The notes beneath the pieces are model-generated. The model was not told where the DNA came from. It worked only from the letters and a program-made list of their open reading frames with translations, and made no database searches. DNA of 42,847 bases from Leptospiraceae bacterium (lineage in GTDB: Bacteria; Spirochaetota; Leptospiria; Turneriellales; Turneriellaceae), in assembly GCA_020440825.1 (NCBI GenBank), contig JAGRNJ010000016.1, positions 20,577-63,423 of the forward strand. The letters are read 5' to 3'. Positions 34,947 to 42,847 of this stretch are shown piece by piece (the first letter of the stretch is position 1; each line of letters opens with the position of its first letter). The translations under genes were made by a program, and so were the position numbers.

Positions 34947-36317
34947 TCATGCTTTGGGGGCCAGCCCCTTCTTATAAAAATTCAAAGCTCTTTCCCGGGC
35001 AAAAGTATGTTCAACAATTTTTTTCGGGCAGGCGGATGGATTCTGCACGTACTCAGGTGCCCATTTTGCAACATAGGCAAGCTGGGTATCAAACTTCTGC
35101 AGCTGCCGGTTGGGGTTAAAGATTCTGAAATAGGGTGCAGCGTCGGTACCGCAGCCTGCTGCCCACTGCCAGCCGCCTACATTAGAAGCAAGTTCAAAAT
35201 CTAATAGATAACGGGCAAACCATCTCTCGCCCAGTCTCCAGTCTGTAAGAAGGTGCTTAGTCAAAAACGACGCGGTCAGCATGCGAACCCGATTGTGCAT
35301 GAATCCGGTTGCTACCAGTTCCCGCATTCCGGCATCGACCAGAGCATAACCGGTTTGACCTCTGCACCATGCAGCAAATTCTTCACTCTCTCCCCGCCAG
35401 ATCAGGTTATCATATGATTCACGAAACGATGAATTCACTGTATGAGGAAAATGCCATAAGATCATCATATAGAATTCACGCCATATCAGCTCATTGAGAA
35501 AGGTTGAATTTTCCTGAGCAGCAAGATTCACGAGCGTGCGTATCGATAATGTACCAAATCGCAGATGCACTCCCAGTCGAGAGGTGCCGACAATGCCCGG
35601 AATATCCCTGGTTTCATGATAATGCTGCAGAATACTGCGCCGAATAGACCGGGCGGGAAATTCGAATTCAGAAAACGAAAAGCCAAGCCGCTCTGGCTCG
35701 GGCATTGGCTGCGGTTCGAGTGTAAAAAACAGTTCTGCTCTGCTTTCTGATTTGTAGGCAGAGAGTCCTTCCCGGCTAAAATGGTCTAGCCACTTACGGG
35801 AATAAGGTGTAAAAACAGTGTACGGAGATCCGGAGTTGTTCAAGATCTCATCTTCTTCAAAAATTACCTGATCTTTGAATAACTGCAAGTTCCCCCCTTT
35901 TTGGGCAAGAATCTTGCGAATTCGGGCGTCCCTTTCGATTGCGTAAGGTTCATAATCTTTATTGGCATAGACATGAATAATTTTGAATTGTTGACACAAC
36001 TCATGCCATACCATTTCGGGGTCGCCATGCAAGACAAGGATATCACTTTTGATTTTCTGCAACTGTTCTTTGAGATTTTGTACAGCGCTGTAAATAAATG
36101 CTACCCGTTTATCGTCTTTATCGAGCAGGTTAGACAAAATCCGCGAATCAAAAATAAAAACAGGGATAATGCGAAGCCCTTCTGCTTCGGCAAACTGCTT
36201 GGCGGCAAATAAAGCTGCATTGTCCTGCAGTCTCAAATCTCGTCGAAACCAGAAAAAAACGACCGGTAATTTAGCCGCCTTGTCGAGAAATTCAGATTGT
36301 ATGGTAGTATTCTGCAT
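34947..36317 (-). CDS. phrB: Deoxyribodipyrimidine photo-lyase
   Basis: Light-driven repair of cyclobutane pyrimidine dimers; 456 residues, the usual length for class I. The N-terminal antenna domain starts VVFFWFRRDLRLQDNAAL. The FAD domain has TSRLGVHLRFGTLSIR, LIWREFYMMIL, GYALVDAGMREL, FMHNRVRM, TKHLLTDWRLGERWFARYLLDFELASNVGGWQWAAGCGTDAAPYFRIFNP. The tryptophans of the electron-transfer chain and the N near FAD N5 (in ASNVGG) are conserved, so an active photolyase is likely. It lies upstream of the UMF1 gene on the same strand with a gap of about 47 bases. Confidence 0.94.
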   Translation of the reverse strand: MQNTTIQSEFLDKAAKLPVVFFWFRRDLRLQDNAALFAAKQFAEAEGLRIIPVFIFDSRILSNLLDKDDKRVAFIYSAVQNLKEQLQKIKSDILVLHGDPEMVWHELCQQFKIIHVYANKDYEPYAIERDARIRKILAQKGGNLQLFKDQVIFEEDEILNNSGSPYTVFTPYSRKWLDHFSREGLSAYKSESRAELFFTLEPQPMPEPERLGFSFSEFEFPARSIRRSILQHYHETRDIPGIVGTSRLGVHLRFGTLSIRTLVNLAAQENSTFLNELIWREFYMMILWHFPHTVNSSFRESYDNLIWRGESEEFAAWCRGQTGYALVDAGMRELVATGFMHNRVRMLTASFLTKHLLTDWRLGERWFARYLLDFELASNVGGWQWAAGCGTDAAPYFRIFNPNRQLQKFDTQLAYVAKWAPEYVQNPSACPKKIVEHTFARERALNFYKKGLAPKA

Positions 36318-36340
36318 TTATAGTTGTTGTTCTCCGCACA

Positions 36341-36916
36341 ATGGCTTATCTTTCGAAAATGAAAATTTACACAAAAACCGGTGATAGCGGCCAAACTTCG
36401 TTGTACTCGGGCGGAAGGGTACCCAAAAACCATCTGCGACTCACCATACTTGGCTCTCTCGATGAGCTGAACAGTTTTCTTGGTGCTGCAGTTTCCCATT
36501 GGCCTCAGGACCAGAAATTAAAACCGTTGAGAGAAGATATTTTAACCACGCAGAACAGAGTATTTGATCTTGGTGCACAGTTTGCCTGTGCGGATGCTGC
36601 GGTTATGGCGAAACTGCCCAGACTGATAGAAGACAGTGATATTCAGTTTCTCGAACAGAGTATTGATCAAATGGAAACCGAGCTTGAACCGCTTGTCAAT
36701 TTTATTCTACCCGGTGGTCACCAGGCAGCAGCCCAACTGCAGATTGCCCGTTCTGTATGTCGGCGAGCGGAACGGGAAGCAACAGAACTCGAAGACAAAA
36801 CCGGGCTACAAAAGGGATATGTTTATTTGAATCGGCTTTCAGATTATCTGTTTGTTGCAGCGCGGTTTGTTAATCGCATTACCGATTTTGCCGAACCTCA
36901 ATGGCGTAAAGCTTAA
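36341..36916 (+). CDS. Cob(I)alamin adenosyltransferase, PduO type
   Basis: Transfers adenosyl from ATP to cobalamin to make coenzyme B12. Residues after the second ATG (36359) match the family: MKIYTKTGDSGQTSLY (ATP-binding loop with TKTGDxG), SLDELNSFLGAA and CRRAEREATEL, and near the end YLNRLSDYLFVAAR. Length is 185-191 residues, typical of PduO/MMAB. The start is uncertain, since neither ATG has a ribosome site; I give the first. It is a single gene, divergent from the photolyase with a gap of 23 bases, and ends in the terminator at 36945. Confidence 0.93.
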   Translation: MAYLSKMKIYTKTGDSGQTSLYSGGRVPKNHLRLTILGSLDELNSFLGAAVSHWPQDQKLKPLREDILTTQNRVFDLGAQFACADAAVMAKLPRLIEDSDIQFLEQSIDQMETELEPLVNFILPGGHQAAAQLQIARSVCRRAEREATELEDKTGLQKGYVYLNRLSDYLFVAARFVNRITDFAEPQWRKA

Positions 36917-36944
36917 TCGTCAATAAATGCTGTAAAATAAAAAT

Positions 36945-36970
36945 GCAGCAAATCAGTTTGCTGCCTCTTT
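36945..36970. terminator. Bidirectional terminator of adenosyltransferase and spoVG
   Basis: An 8-bp stem GCAGCAAA-TCAG-TTTGCTGC (36945-36964) is followed by CTCTTTTT on the plus strand. On the minus strand it is followed by an A/T-rich run with T stretches. The spoVG stop codon (36953-36955) sits in the loop. Confidence 0.75.
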
Positions 36971-37288
36971 TTCATCGTCGTGATTAAAATCGGTATCTAC
37001 CCCGTAAACCCGGGCTTCGCCAACAAGTTCGGGATATTCCTGACGAAAGGCTTCTATTACAGTTTCGGTGAGATAAATTCTCGCCTCCTGGCTGATGGGG
37101 AAAAATATATCGACAAAATCGCCTCGTTTTGTCTTATTTGACGGCATGCCCACAAAAATACCTTTTTTGCCTTTCACTATCCGCAGATTTTTAACAACGA
37201 ATGTGTCTCCCAAAGTGATGTGTGCATAGCCAATTGTGTTTTTGCCATCACTTCTTGCATAGACCTGAGTTTTCGTGATCGGTACCAT
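36953..37288 (-). CDS. spoVG: SpoVG family nucleic-acid-binding regulator
   Basis: A 111-residue protein of the SpoVG family, which binds DNA and RNA in spirochaetes and Gram-positive bacteria and regulates expression of other genes. The sequence TIGYAHITLGDTFVVKNLRIVKGKKGIFVGMP is the family core, and SNKTKRGDFVDIFFPIS follows. The C-terminal tail is acidic (NHDDEKEAAN). The start ATG at 37288 is preceded by a purine-rich stretch (GGAGAATC). It is the last gene of a three-gene minus-strand operon. Confidence 0.93.
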   Translation of the reverse strand: MVPITKTQVYARSDGKNTIGYAHITLGDTFVVKNLRIVKGKKGIFVGMPSNKTKRGDFVDIFFPISQEARIYLTETVIEAFRQEYPELVGEARVYGVDTDFNHDDEKEAAN

Positions 37289-37309
37289 TTTTGATTCTCC
37301 TGCCGTTTA

Positions 37310-37954
37310 CTATTGTATTTTTGAGATAAAAGTGCCAAAAAAGATCATAAATTGTCCTGAAAAGTATGTTGTCAGAATTAAGAATTGTGCAGCCTTAAAT
37401 CGTGAAACAAATTTATCATATCCCAAAACTGCATCTGAAAATGCAAATAGTAAACTGCCAACGATAAAATATATCTGATTAGTTTGTAACGATGTTACGA
37501 CCATTAGAGAGATTGCTGTGACATACAACAGAATAGGAAAAGCATACTTTTTCTTATCATTTTTTATGGCAGCTCTCGAAACAAAGCCACCATACACAGC
37601 AGCAACTGAAAAAACAGCAATTTCTGAAAATCCTATTCTGAACTCTGAAATCTGATGAAAGGCCAAAACATATAGAATGTGCCCGATCAGAAAAAAAACC
37701 AGACCGACCAGAAACAGTTTTTCTTTCAACAGTGCGAGATCACCTAATAATCCGAACAGGAGCCCGCCAAAGATTGCCCAATGGAAAAACCCGCTTTGCT
37801 GATTACCTGAGAAAATTTCAAGCATTGCAACAGCCAGTAGCAGCAATAACGGCAATGGTTTAGTGAATTTATAAGTGTTGATTGAACGATAGCGGGAAAA
37901 TAACGCAGCGCAACAAAAGACAATAAAGACAAACGTCAGTACATTCAAGGTCAT
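37310..37954 (-). CDS. YhhN-type lysoplasmalogenase-like membrane protein
   Basis: A 214-residue integral membrane protein with about seven to eight hydrophobic segments. It has the YhhN/TMEM86 landmarks: KPLPLLLLLAVAML, then LLFGLLGDLALL (GD pair), LVFFLIGHILYVLAFH (H) and GSLLFAFSDAVLGY (SD). These acidic and His residues in membrane segments line the active site of human TMEM86B, which hydrolyses lysoplasmalogen. Whether this bacterial relative acts on a lyso-lipid is unproven. It sits in an operon with the large gene before it (6-base gap) and spoVG after it (21 bases). Confidence 0.85.
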   Translation of the reverse strand: MTLNVLTFVFIVFCCAALFSRYRSINTYKFTKPLPLLLLLAVAMLEIFSGNQQSGFFHWAIFGGLLFGLLGDLALLKEKLFLVGLVFFLIGHILYVLAFHQISEFRIGFSEIAVFSVAAVYGGFVSRAAIKNDKKKYAFPILLYVTAISLMVVTSLQTNQIYFIVGSLLFAFSDAVLGYDKFVSRFKAAQFLILTTYFSGQFMIFFGTFISKIQ

Positions 37955-37960
37955 GACGAG

Positions 37961-40033
37961 CTACTTTGCTTTCTTTACCAGATTTTCAAGACTTTTAATC
38001 TGGCTCAATACGATAAATTCTTTGAGAGCTTCCCGGTTATGCACTTCTTTGAGACTGGCTGCAAGATTGGTTGCTGAGTTTTCAAGATTCTCAATCAGTT
38101 GAGTTGGCAAAAACGGATGAACTTTTTTCATCATTTGAAATATCTTTACTGCCCTTTTGCCTGCTTCCCGCTCAACAAATTCTCTTGCCTCTTTTCGCGC
38201 CGGCCCTATCTTCAAGTTCCAGTTTTCTTCAAGCTTATCAAGCGCTTTGCTCCCATTGCCTAAACCGGCAATTTTAGCCTCTGCAGCACGCAATCCGTTC
38301 AGCCATTCTTCATTATTAAACGGTTGATTATCTTCGAGAGTATCTTCGAGAGTATCTTCGGGCTCTATACTTTTCGAGCTCTCTTTTTTATGTAAAACTG
38401 CTTCATCTGCTGGGAGATGGCTGCCGGTGCCGGTAATCCACTGCCATATTCTTATCAGCCAGCTGATAAACGGTAATCGCATGGTAAGCGGCAAATTCGC
38501 ATATGCAGCATTGTAAATTTCATTGCGTTTCAGATCAAGCAACCTGTGGTAAGGCCAGAAGACCGGTTCTGTACGCTTGATAAAAAAAGAGTCAATAAGC
38601 TTGAATTGTTCCGGGTCATTTTGTTTATAGAAAAAAACATTATACACAACCATTGGCGAGGCCAGTGAATCAATAAAGTCGGGATATTCATTTTGCAGAA
38701 CTTTTAAAACGTCTTTCTCAAAAAACTCATCGAACCTCATGGGTGGGGTTGCCTTACCTGCGCGTAGAGCCCTGCTCCATCGATCGAGATAACGTTCTTT
38801 AATGTTTATTGATATATTGCGTCGGCGCGTATCGAGGGCGGGTATCAAGGAATCACGGTGAGCAAAATATTCCAGATCTTTTGCTTTAATTTTTACAAGT
38901 CTGGCAATGGTCTCGGGCATGCCCGACTCATCATTGTCACGCAAGACTGTAAACAGATCGAGCATGCGCTGCACAAGCTTGGGAAAACTGCCCCCCTGAT
39001 AACGGTCATTGATTTCCCTTAAATCAGGTTCCTGTAGCTGAATAATGCCATACAGATCAGATTTGACATAGATCTTCATTTTCATTTTGAGATAGTTCAG
39101 CAGCAGTTCGGCATCATCATCCAGCTGGCGAAATTTCTTTTTTTCCTGCTCTTCTTCTTCTTCACGGGTTTTCCAGGCCTGAATAAGACGAGCGCATTGA
39201 ACGATAAGATTTTTTTGTTTATGTTCTTTATCATTACCGGCAATGGCAATTGTCTTGGCTGCCACATTAATAAAAAACATCGGAGTCTCGTTCTCTGTGC
39301 CGGCAAAGACTTTGAGAATCTTATCCTGGGATGTATTTTTATCAGGCATAATTGCCTTAAGGTCCCGGGCAATATCATCGAGCAGTTTGGTCTTCATTCC
39401 CGGGAAGAAAAAGTGCCGCAATTTTGCCAGGAGAATTGAATTCAAGCCTGGCAGTTCTGAAGGCGGAACTAAGATATGTCCCTCTTCGCCGGCAAATCGA
39501 ATTTTGAGAATTTTATCAGCCTTCAGACATTCATCTACCTTACTGACATTGTATTCGGCCGGTGATATCTCTTTGGTATTCTGCTGGGAAAGCCCGAACG
39601 GCAAATCACTCTCTGTAGGGAAAAAAGTGGTCGCATTATGCTTCACATTTGCAAATAAAGCTTCGAGAGTAGTACGTTCAGGATCGGTAAGCAGTATTCG
39701 CCTTATTTCCTGATCATTGAGGGTAAGCTGGCAGAATTTTTTTTCCTGCATTTTCACAGCCAGTTGAATCAGCATGCGGCGCGCATTTTGAAGATGCCGG
39801 TAACGCACATAATTGTTTTTTTCAGCCCAGATCATAAGGTTTTGAAAAAAAGGTTCAGGCTTAATAACCGGATTATTGTTTTCTTCAGCAAATGCCGAAA
39901 GCCGGTGAAAAAGAATCTGTTCATCTTTTTCTTTGATTCCCGCCCGATCGAGCAGATACATACGTTCGTCTTCCGGTATATTTACGTAGAATGGAAGATA
40001 GTCTGCGTCACTGGTTTTGATCTGTTCTGCCAT
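37961..40033 (-). CDS. Large protein of unknown function
   Basis: A 690-residue protein I do not recognise. It is mostly helical and charged, with no signal peptide. A Glu-rich run (KTREEEEEQEKKKFRQ) lies at about residues 290-305. One hydrophobic stretch (about 520-535, LPFISWLIRIWQWI) may bind a membrane. A short direct repeat of EDTL (DTLEDTLED) precedes an acidic linker near 570. The final 110 residues are helical and basic. In DNA the EDTL repeat is TATCTTCGAGAG repeated (38340 region). It is first in the operon with the YhhN-like gene and spoVG. Function cannot be given. Confidence 0.6.
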   Translation of the reverse strand: MAEQIKTSDADYLPFYVNIPEDERMYLLDRAGIKEKDEQILFHRLSAFAEENNNPVIKPEPFFQNLMIWAEKNNYVRYRHLQNARRMLIQLAVKMQEKKFCQLTLNDQEIRRILLTDPERTTLEALFANVKHNATTFFPTESDLPFGLSQQNTKEISPAEYNVSKVDECLKADKILKIRFAGEEGHILVPPSELPGLNSILLAKLRHFFFPGMKTKLLDDIARDLKAIMPDKNTSQDKILKVFAGTENETPMFFINVAAKTIAIAGNDKEHKQKNLIVQCARLIQAWKTREEEEEQEKKKFRQLDDDAELLLNYLKMKMKIYVKSDLYGIIQLQEPDLREINDRYQGGSFPKLVQRMLDLFTVLRDNDESGMPETIARLVKIKAKDLEYFAHRDSLIPALDTRRRNISINIKERYLDRWSRALRAGKATPPMRFDEFFEKDVLKVLQNEYPDFIDSLASPMVVYNVFFYKQNDPEQFKLIDSFFIKRTEPVFWPYHRLLDLKRNEIYNAAYANLPLTMRLPFISWLIRIWQWITGTGSHLPADEAVLHKKESSKSIEPEDTLEDTLEDNQPFNNEEWLNGLRAAEAKIAGLGNGSKALDKLEENWNLKIGPARKEAREFVEREAGKRAVKIFQMMKKVHPFLPTQLIENLENSATNLAASLKEVHNREALKEFIVLSQIKSLENLVKKAK

Positions 40034-40279
40034 GTACTCGTAATGCCTGTGAAAAAGAGATTCGTTGATACATTATCGACACATACGTCACGTAAAGTTT
40101 CTTTTTAATTTTGTTGAGGATATTGTAAAAAAAATCATTCACAGAACCGACCGGGAAACCATGAGTTGTCTGTCATAAAGCTGTAAATACCGGGAATTTC
40201 AAACAACAGCAGATTTATGTTTACGCGGCAAAGAGCTTTCATTTTCTGCCTGTTCTTCCGATATTAAGAAACAACTACT
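40034..40279. other. Intergenic gap between divergent genes
   Basis: A 246-base A/T-rich space between the divergent 690-residue protein gene and the GH18-like gene. I see no RNA gene, repeat or strong hairpin, and no convincing promoter. Confidence 0.5.
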
Positions 40280-41884
40280 ATGGCAAAAACTCCAATCTAC
40301 TCATCTGATAATCCTGACAAGGACCTCTCAAAACAAGAGGTGTCGAAATCTGAAAAACCTGTAAAAGCGGGCAAAGCAAAAGAGACACCCAAAGAAACTG
40401 AAAAGAAAAAACCTGCAGCAAAAAAGAAAAAGGCAGAAACAAAACAGATTCAAGAACAAGTACCTCACGAAACTGACACTGACGAAATAGAAGAAAAGTC
40501 GCCGGCAAAATGGAAAAAGCCGGTGATCGCTATTTTATCAACTGCTGCCGGTATCGCCGCCGGTATTTTTATTGCCATGTATGCATGGGAGAACTTCGTC
40601 GACAACGTAAAGCAGGTAGAGACGAGCGAGGCAGCTGAAGTCGAACGTAAGTTTTCTGCTTCGACGTGGTTTTCTGACTATAATGCGATGAAAAAGACAG
40701 TCACCCTGTATGACAATATTCATCCTTTTATCTACAGTTTGCGCGGCGGACGCAGTAATGATGGCCGGCTAATTTCTATCTGGGGAAAAACCCAAACCAT
40801 TGAAAGAATGAAAGAGCTTCGGGAACTGAATCCCAAGGTCAAGATTATCCCCACTATTTTTCGATGGGAAAATAAAGGAGAACAAATTTCAGAAGCAATT
40901 GGTATGAATGGCAGAAATGACATTCGCGACAAGCATATTCAGATAATTTTGAGTGAAATTGAAACCTATGGTTATGACGGTATAGACATTGACTATGAAG
41001 GAATGGACTGCTCAAAAAAAGAAAAGTTTGAAGAATTTATCGTGCTGCTTTCGGCTGAATTAAAAAAACGAAAAAAATTGCTGTCTGTTGCCGTGCATCC
41101 GAAAACCCCGATCAGTCGCAAACGAGTGTATCAGAAAAAATGTGCAGGCCTGTCAAAGCCGGTTACAGTAGACTTTAAAGAAAACTGGCGCGGGCCAATG
41201 ACACATGATTATGAATTTCTCGCCCGCTATGCAGATATGTTCAAAATCATGGCTTATGAACTGCATCCCCGCAAGTACTATAACCCGGGACCCGGCCCCC
41301 AGGCGCCTACCTACTGGCTCAAAGATATCATAAAATATGCACGCCGAAAAGTACCAGCCGAAAAACTGTATATGGCGATTCCCACGTATGGTTATGACTG
41401 GGCGTTAAACTGTCGTTCATCAATTCGCGCAGTGTATTTTGATGATGCAAAACGAATCATGCAGTATGCAACCATGCACCAGCCGACGAATATGGATGAA
41501 ATTTATAAAGAGAATGCAAACGGATGGACCAATCTGTCAAAGTTTATGTATATCCATAAAGGCCTGCAATATGATGACCCGAGTCTGTGGTATAAACAGG
41601 GGGGTTGTGACCGGGTTGCTTTTTTCATGAATCGCAAAGCATTTGAAGCGAAGATGACCGTCTTGCGCGGTTTTGATCTGGCCGGTTTTTCTTTCTGGCA
41701 GCTGATGTCTACCAACGATCCCGAAATCAATGCATATCTGAAGCTGCTAATGAACGGAAAATTGCCGGATGTACCTCGTCTCGATCATGAATTGCTCGAT
41801 GGTATACAAGATCACTCTGAGCCGGTCGGGGTTTTACAACTGGTGAAATCTGCAGAACCCGTACCTGATAAAGCCGGGCAGTAG
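40280..41884 (+). CDS. Membrane-anchored GH18-like glycosidase
   Basis: A 534-residue protein. Residues 1-80 are a charged Lys/Glu/Pro-rich tail with no signal peptide; a membrane segment lies at about 83-103; the rest is periplasmic. The C-terminal domain is a GH18-type TIM barrel: YDGIDIDYEG gives the DxxDxDxE catalytic signature (catalytic Glu present), LLSVAVHPKTP and KIMAYELHP match the next conserved strands. Such barrels cut beta-1,4-GlcNAc bonds and, in bacteria, are often peptidoglycan or cortex hydrolases. The lysine-rich cytoplasmic tail is unusual. It stands alone, 246 bases after the divergent gene at 40033. Confidence 0.85.
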   Translation: MAKTPIYSSDNPDKDLSKQEVSKSEKPVKAGKAKETPKETEKKKPAAKKKKAETKQIQEQVPHETDTDEIEEKSPAKWKKPVIAILSTAAGIAAGIFIAMYAWENFVDNVKQVETSEAAEVERKFSASTWFSDYNAMKKTVTLYDNIHPFIYSLRGGRSNDGRLISIWGKTQTIERMKELRELNPKVKIIPTIFRWENKGEQISEAIGMNGRNDIRDKHIQIILSEIETYGYDGIDIDYEGMDCSKKEKFEEFIVLLSAELKKRKKLLSVAVHPKTPISRKRVYQKKCAGLSKPVTVDFKENWRGPMTHDYEFLARYADMFKIMAYELHPRKYYNPGPGPQAPTYWLKDIIKYARRKVPAEKLYMAIPTYGYDWALNCRSSIRAVYFDDAKRIMQYATMHQPTNMDEIYKENANGWTNLSKFMYIHKGLQYDDPSLWYKQGGCDRVAFFMNRKAFEAKMTVLRGFDLAGFSFWQLMSTNDPEINAYLKLLMNGKLPDVPRLDHELLDGIQDHSEPVGVLQLVKSAEPVPDKAGQ

Positions 41885-42033
41885 CGACCTTTCCCTACGC
41901 AACGGCATCTTGAGCTGCGCACAGTTACTCTGAAAAAGTTTATCGACGATAATTTTAAACGGTCAGGGAATTTTTTAAATGCTTTCGATATGTAATTTTC
42001 TTTACTCAAGAAGCAGTGGCTTGACTAAGGTTT

Positions 42034-42847
42034 ATGAGTAAATCTGCCAACCGGAATCCTGAATGGGTAGGCGAGCTGCAGGGTCACCTCGTCACCGGCG
42101 AGTCGTCTGTTGTTTTATTGCACGGGAATGTACGCGACGTCTATGAGCATGATGGGAAATTCATCTCACTGGCAGATTACCTTTTTCAGGCTGTAACCAA
42201 AAACCGGGACTTTAATTTTTTTTATGATCCGCAAGGCGGAGTGCAGTTTCCTGAAAAAAAACACCGTGAAGAATTTCTGCGAAATCTGCAGGGTTATGAT
42301 TCTTTTCATGGTACACAATTTGCGTCTTCCCCTCCCCGCGAACCAGGACCTGCATTCGGGGTCATTGAAAATATCTGTAAATTGAGAGTGTTAGATGGAG
42401 CCTCTGTCTGCGGGGTAATCAATTATCTTGAACATATTATCCCGGCCAATGCCGGCGCAAATATGAATGCCGAGCATCGCTACCTGATGATCACTCTCGA
42501 TAAATGGGCACAGAACCCCATGTTTGTCAATAACAACATCACTATATTCATAATTGCAGAAAATCTTGCCAGGGTCGATGAAAATATTACCCGCAACCCA
42601 TTCATTCCCAGAATCTACATCCCCCATCCTGCTCTTGATTCCCGTATACATTTTGCTTCTCAAAAACGTACCGAGCTGAACCTCAAATCAGATTTAGATA
42701 ATACAGTAATTGGCAAGTACACGGCCGGGCTTTCTCTGGTACAGCAAAGTAGAATGTTTTCCTGGGTCGGCAGCAATGAGAAATCTCTTGATCTGCCTAC
42801 CCTGAAAGAATTAAAACGAAGTTACATTGAGGCCGAATGTTACGGTC
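42034..42847 (+). CDS. AAA-ATPase-type protein, N-terminal part
   Basis: Reading from ATG at 42034 there is no stop up to the right edge, giving the first 271 codons. The sequence (WVGELQGHLVTGESSVVLLHGNVRDVYEHDG, then KWAQNPMFVNNNITIFIIAENLARVDENI) resembles the N-terminal half of large AAA proteins of the Ycf46-like sort. There a degenerate first module is followed by a full AAA domain. The end (GLSLVQQSRMFSW, then LPTLKELKRSYIEAECYG) fits the link to that domain. No Walker A is visible yet. Start context TAAGG is close to the ATG. Role unclear. Confidence 0.6.
   Translation, partial: MSKSANRNPEWVGELQGHLVTGESSVVLLHGNVRDVYEHDGKFISLADYLFQAVTKNRDFNFFYDPQGGVQFPEKKHREEFLRNLQGYDSFHGTQFASSPPREPGPAFGVIENICKLRVLDGASVCGVINYLEHIIPANAGANMNAEHRYLMITLDKWAQNPMFVNNNITIFIIAENLARVDENITRNPFIPRIYIPHPALDSRIHFASQKRTELNLKSDLDNTVIGKYTAGLSLVQQSRMFSWVGSNEKSLDLPTLKELKRSYIEAECYG

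Noticed and set aside
39243-39713. 156-codon plus-strand frame
   Set aside because: Antisense to the 690-residue protein; no ribosome site and no family resemblance.

Overview
The window looks like the chromosome of a Gram-negative, aerobically respiring, free-living bacterium. A spirochaete of the Leptospirales type is my best guess, held with moderate confidence. The grounds are: several lipoproteins with relaxed lipoboxes, large membrane SpoIIE-type (PP2C) phosphatases including a 7TMR-DISM one, an RsbW-like ATPase module, SpoVG, an ADP-heptose (LPS core) enzyme, outer-membrane beta-barrel proteins, and several proteins that resemble no well-known family. Gene density is high, with many ATGA-type or few-base overlaps. 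No transposase, phage gene or CRISPR array is visible. The only RNA gene found is a tRNA-Pro(GGG).

Layout. 1-1591: a minus-strand outer-membrane barrel gene overlapping a lipoprotein gene that runs off the left edge. 1710-6072: succinate dehydrogenase sdhCAB, then a DUF3108 secreted protein and a strong terminator. 6071-10765: a small unknown protein, a TPR-like exported protein, an HDOD protein, ahcY and trxA transcribed divergently across a perfect 26-bp palindrome, and a small exported protein. 10782-11932: a cluster of inverted repeats and a proline iminopeptidase gene broken by a frameshift in a T tract. 11907-18681: a lipoprotein, an EamA permease, a Cache/PAS/HATPase sensor, rpmB coupled to a DegT aminotransferase, and a 7TMR-DISM-SpoIIE phosphatase. 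18753-25327: a same-strand run xdhA-xdhB-xdhC, a monohaem cytochrome lipoprotein, and a protein joining two haem c sites to an outer-membrane barrel. 25318-29924: a SpoIIE-TPR phosphatase, a FlgT/LPP20-like lipoprotein, a 45-bp tandem repeat array, an RlmB/TrmH methyltransferase and tRNA-Pro. 30044-32089: a tight operon of a zinc-ribbon protein, a fructosamine-kinase-like protein and a GmhB-HldE2 fusion. 32063-36317: xseA, a UMF1-type MFS permease and a photolyase. 36341-42847: cob(I)alamin adenosyltransferase, a three-gene minus-strand operon ending in spoVG, a membrane-anchored GH18-like protein, and the start of an AAA-ATPase-type gene.

How the genes fit together. SDH feeds the quinone pool. 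XDH oxidises purines in the cytoplasm. Right after xdhC come a lipoprotein cytochrome and a cytochrome-barrel fusion, which together look like a minimal path for electrons across the outer membrane; this is the best candidate for an undescribed system here. The two phosphatases and the HATPase sensor suggest partner-switching signalling. Positions of start codons were adjusted from the longest open frames where an ATG with a better context lies just inside.
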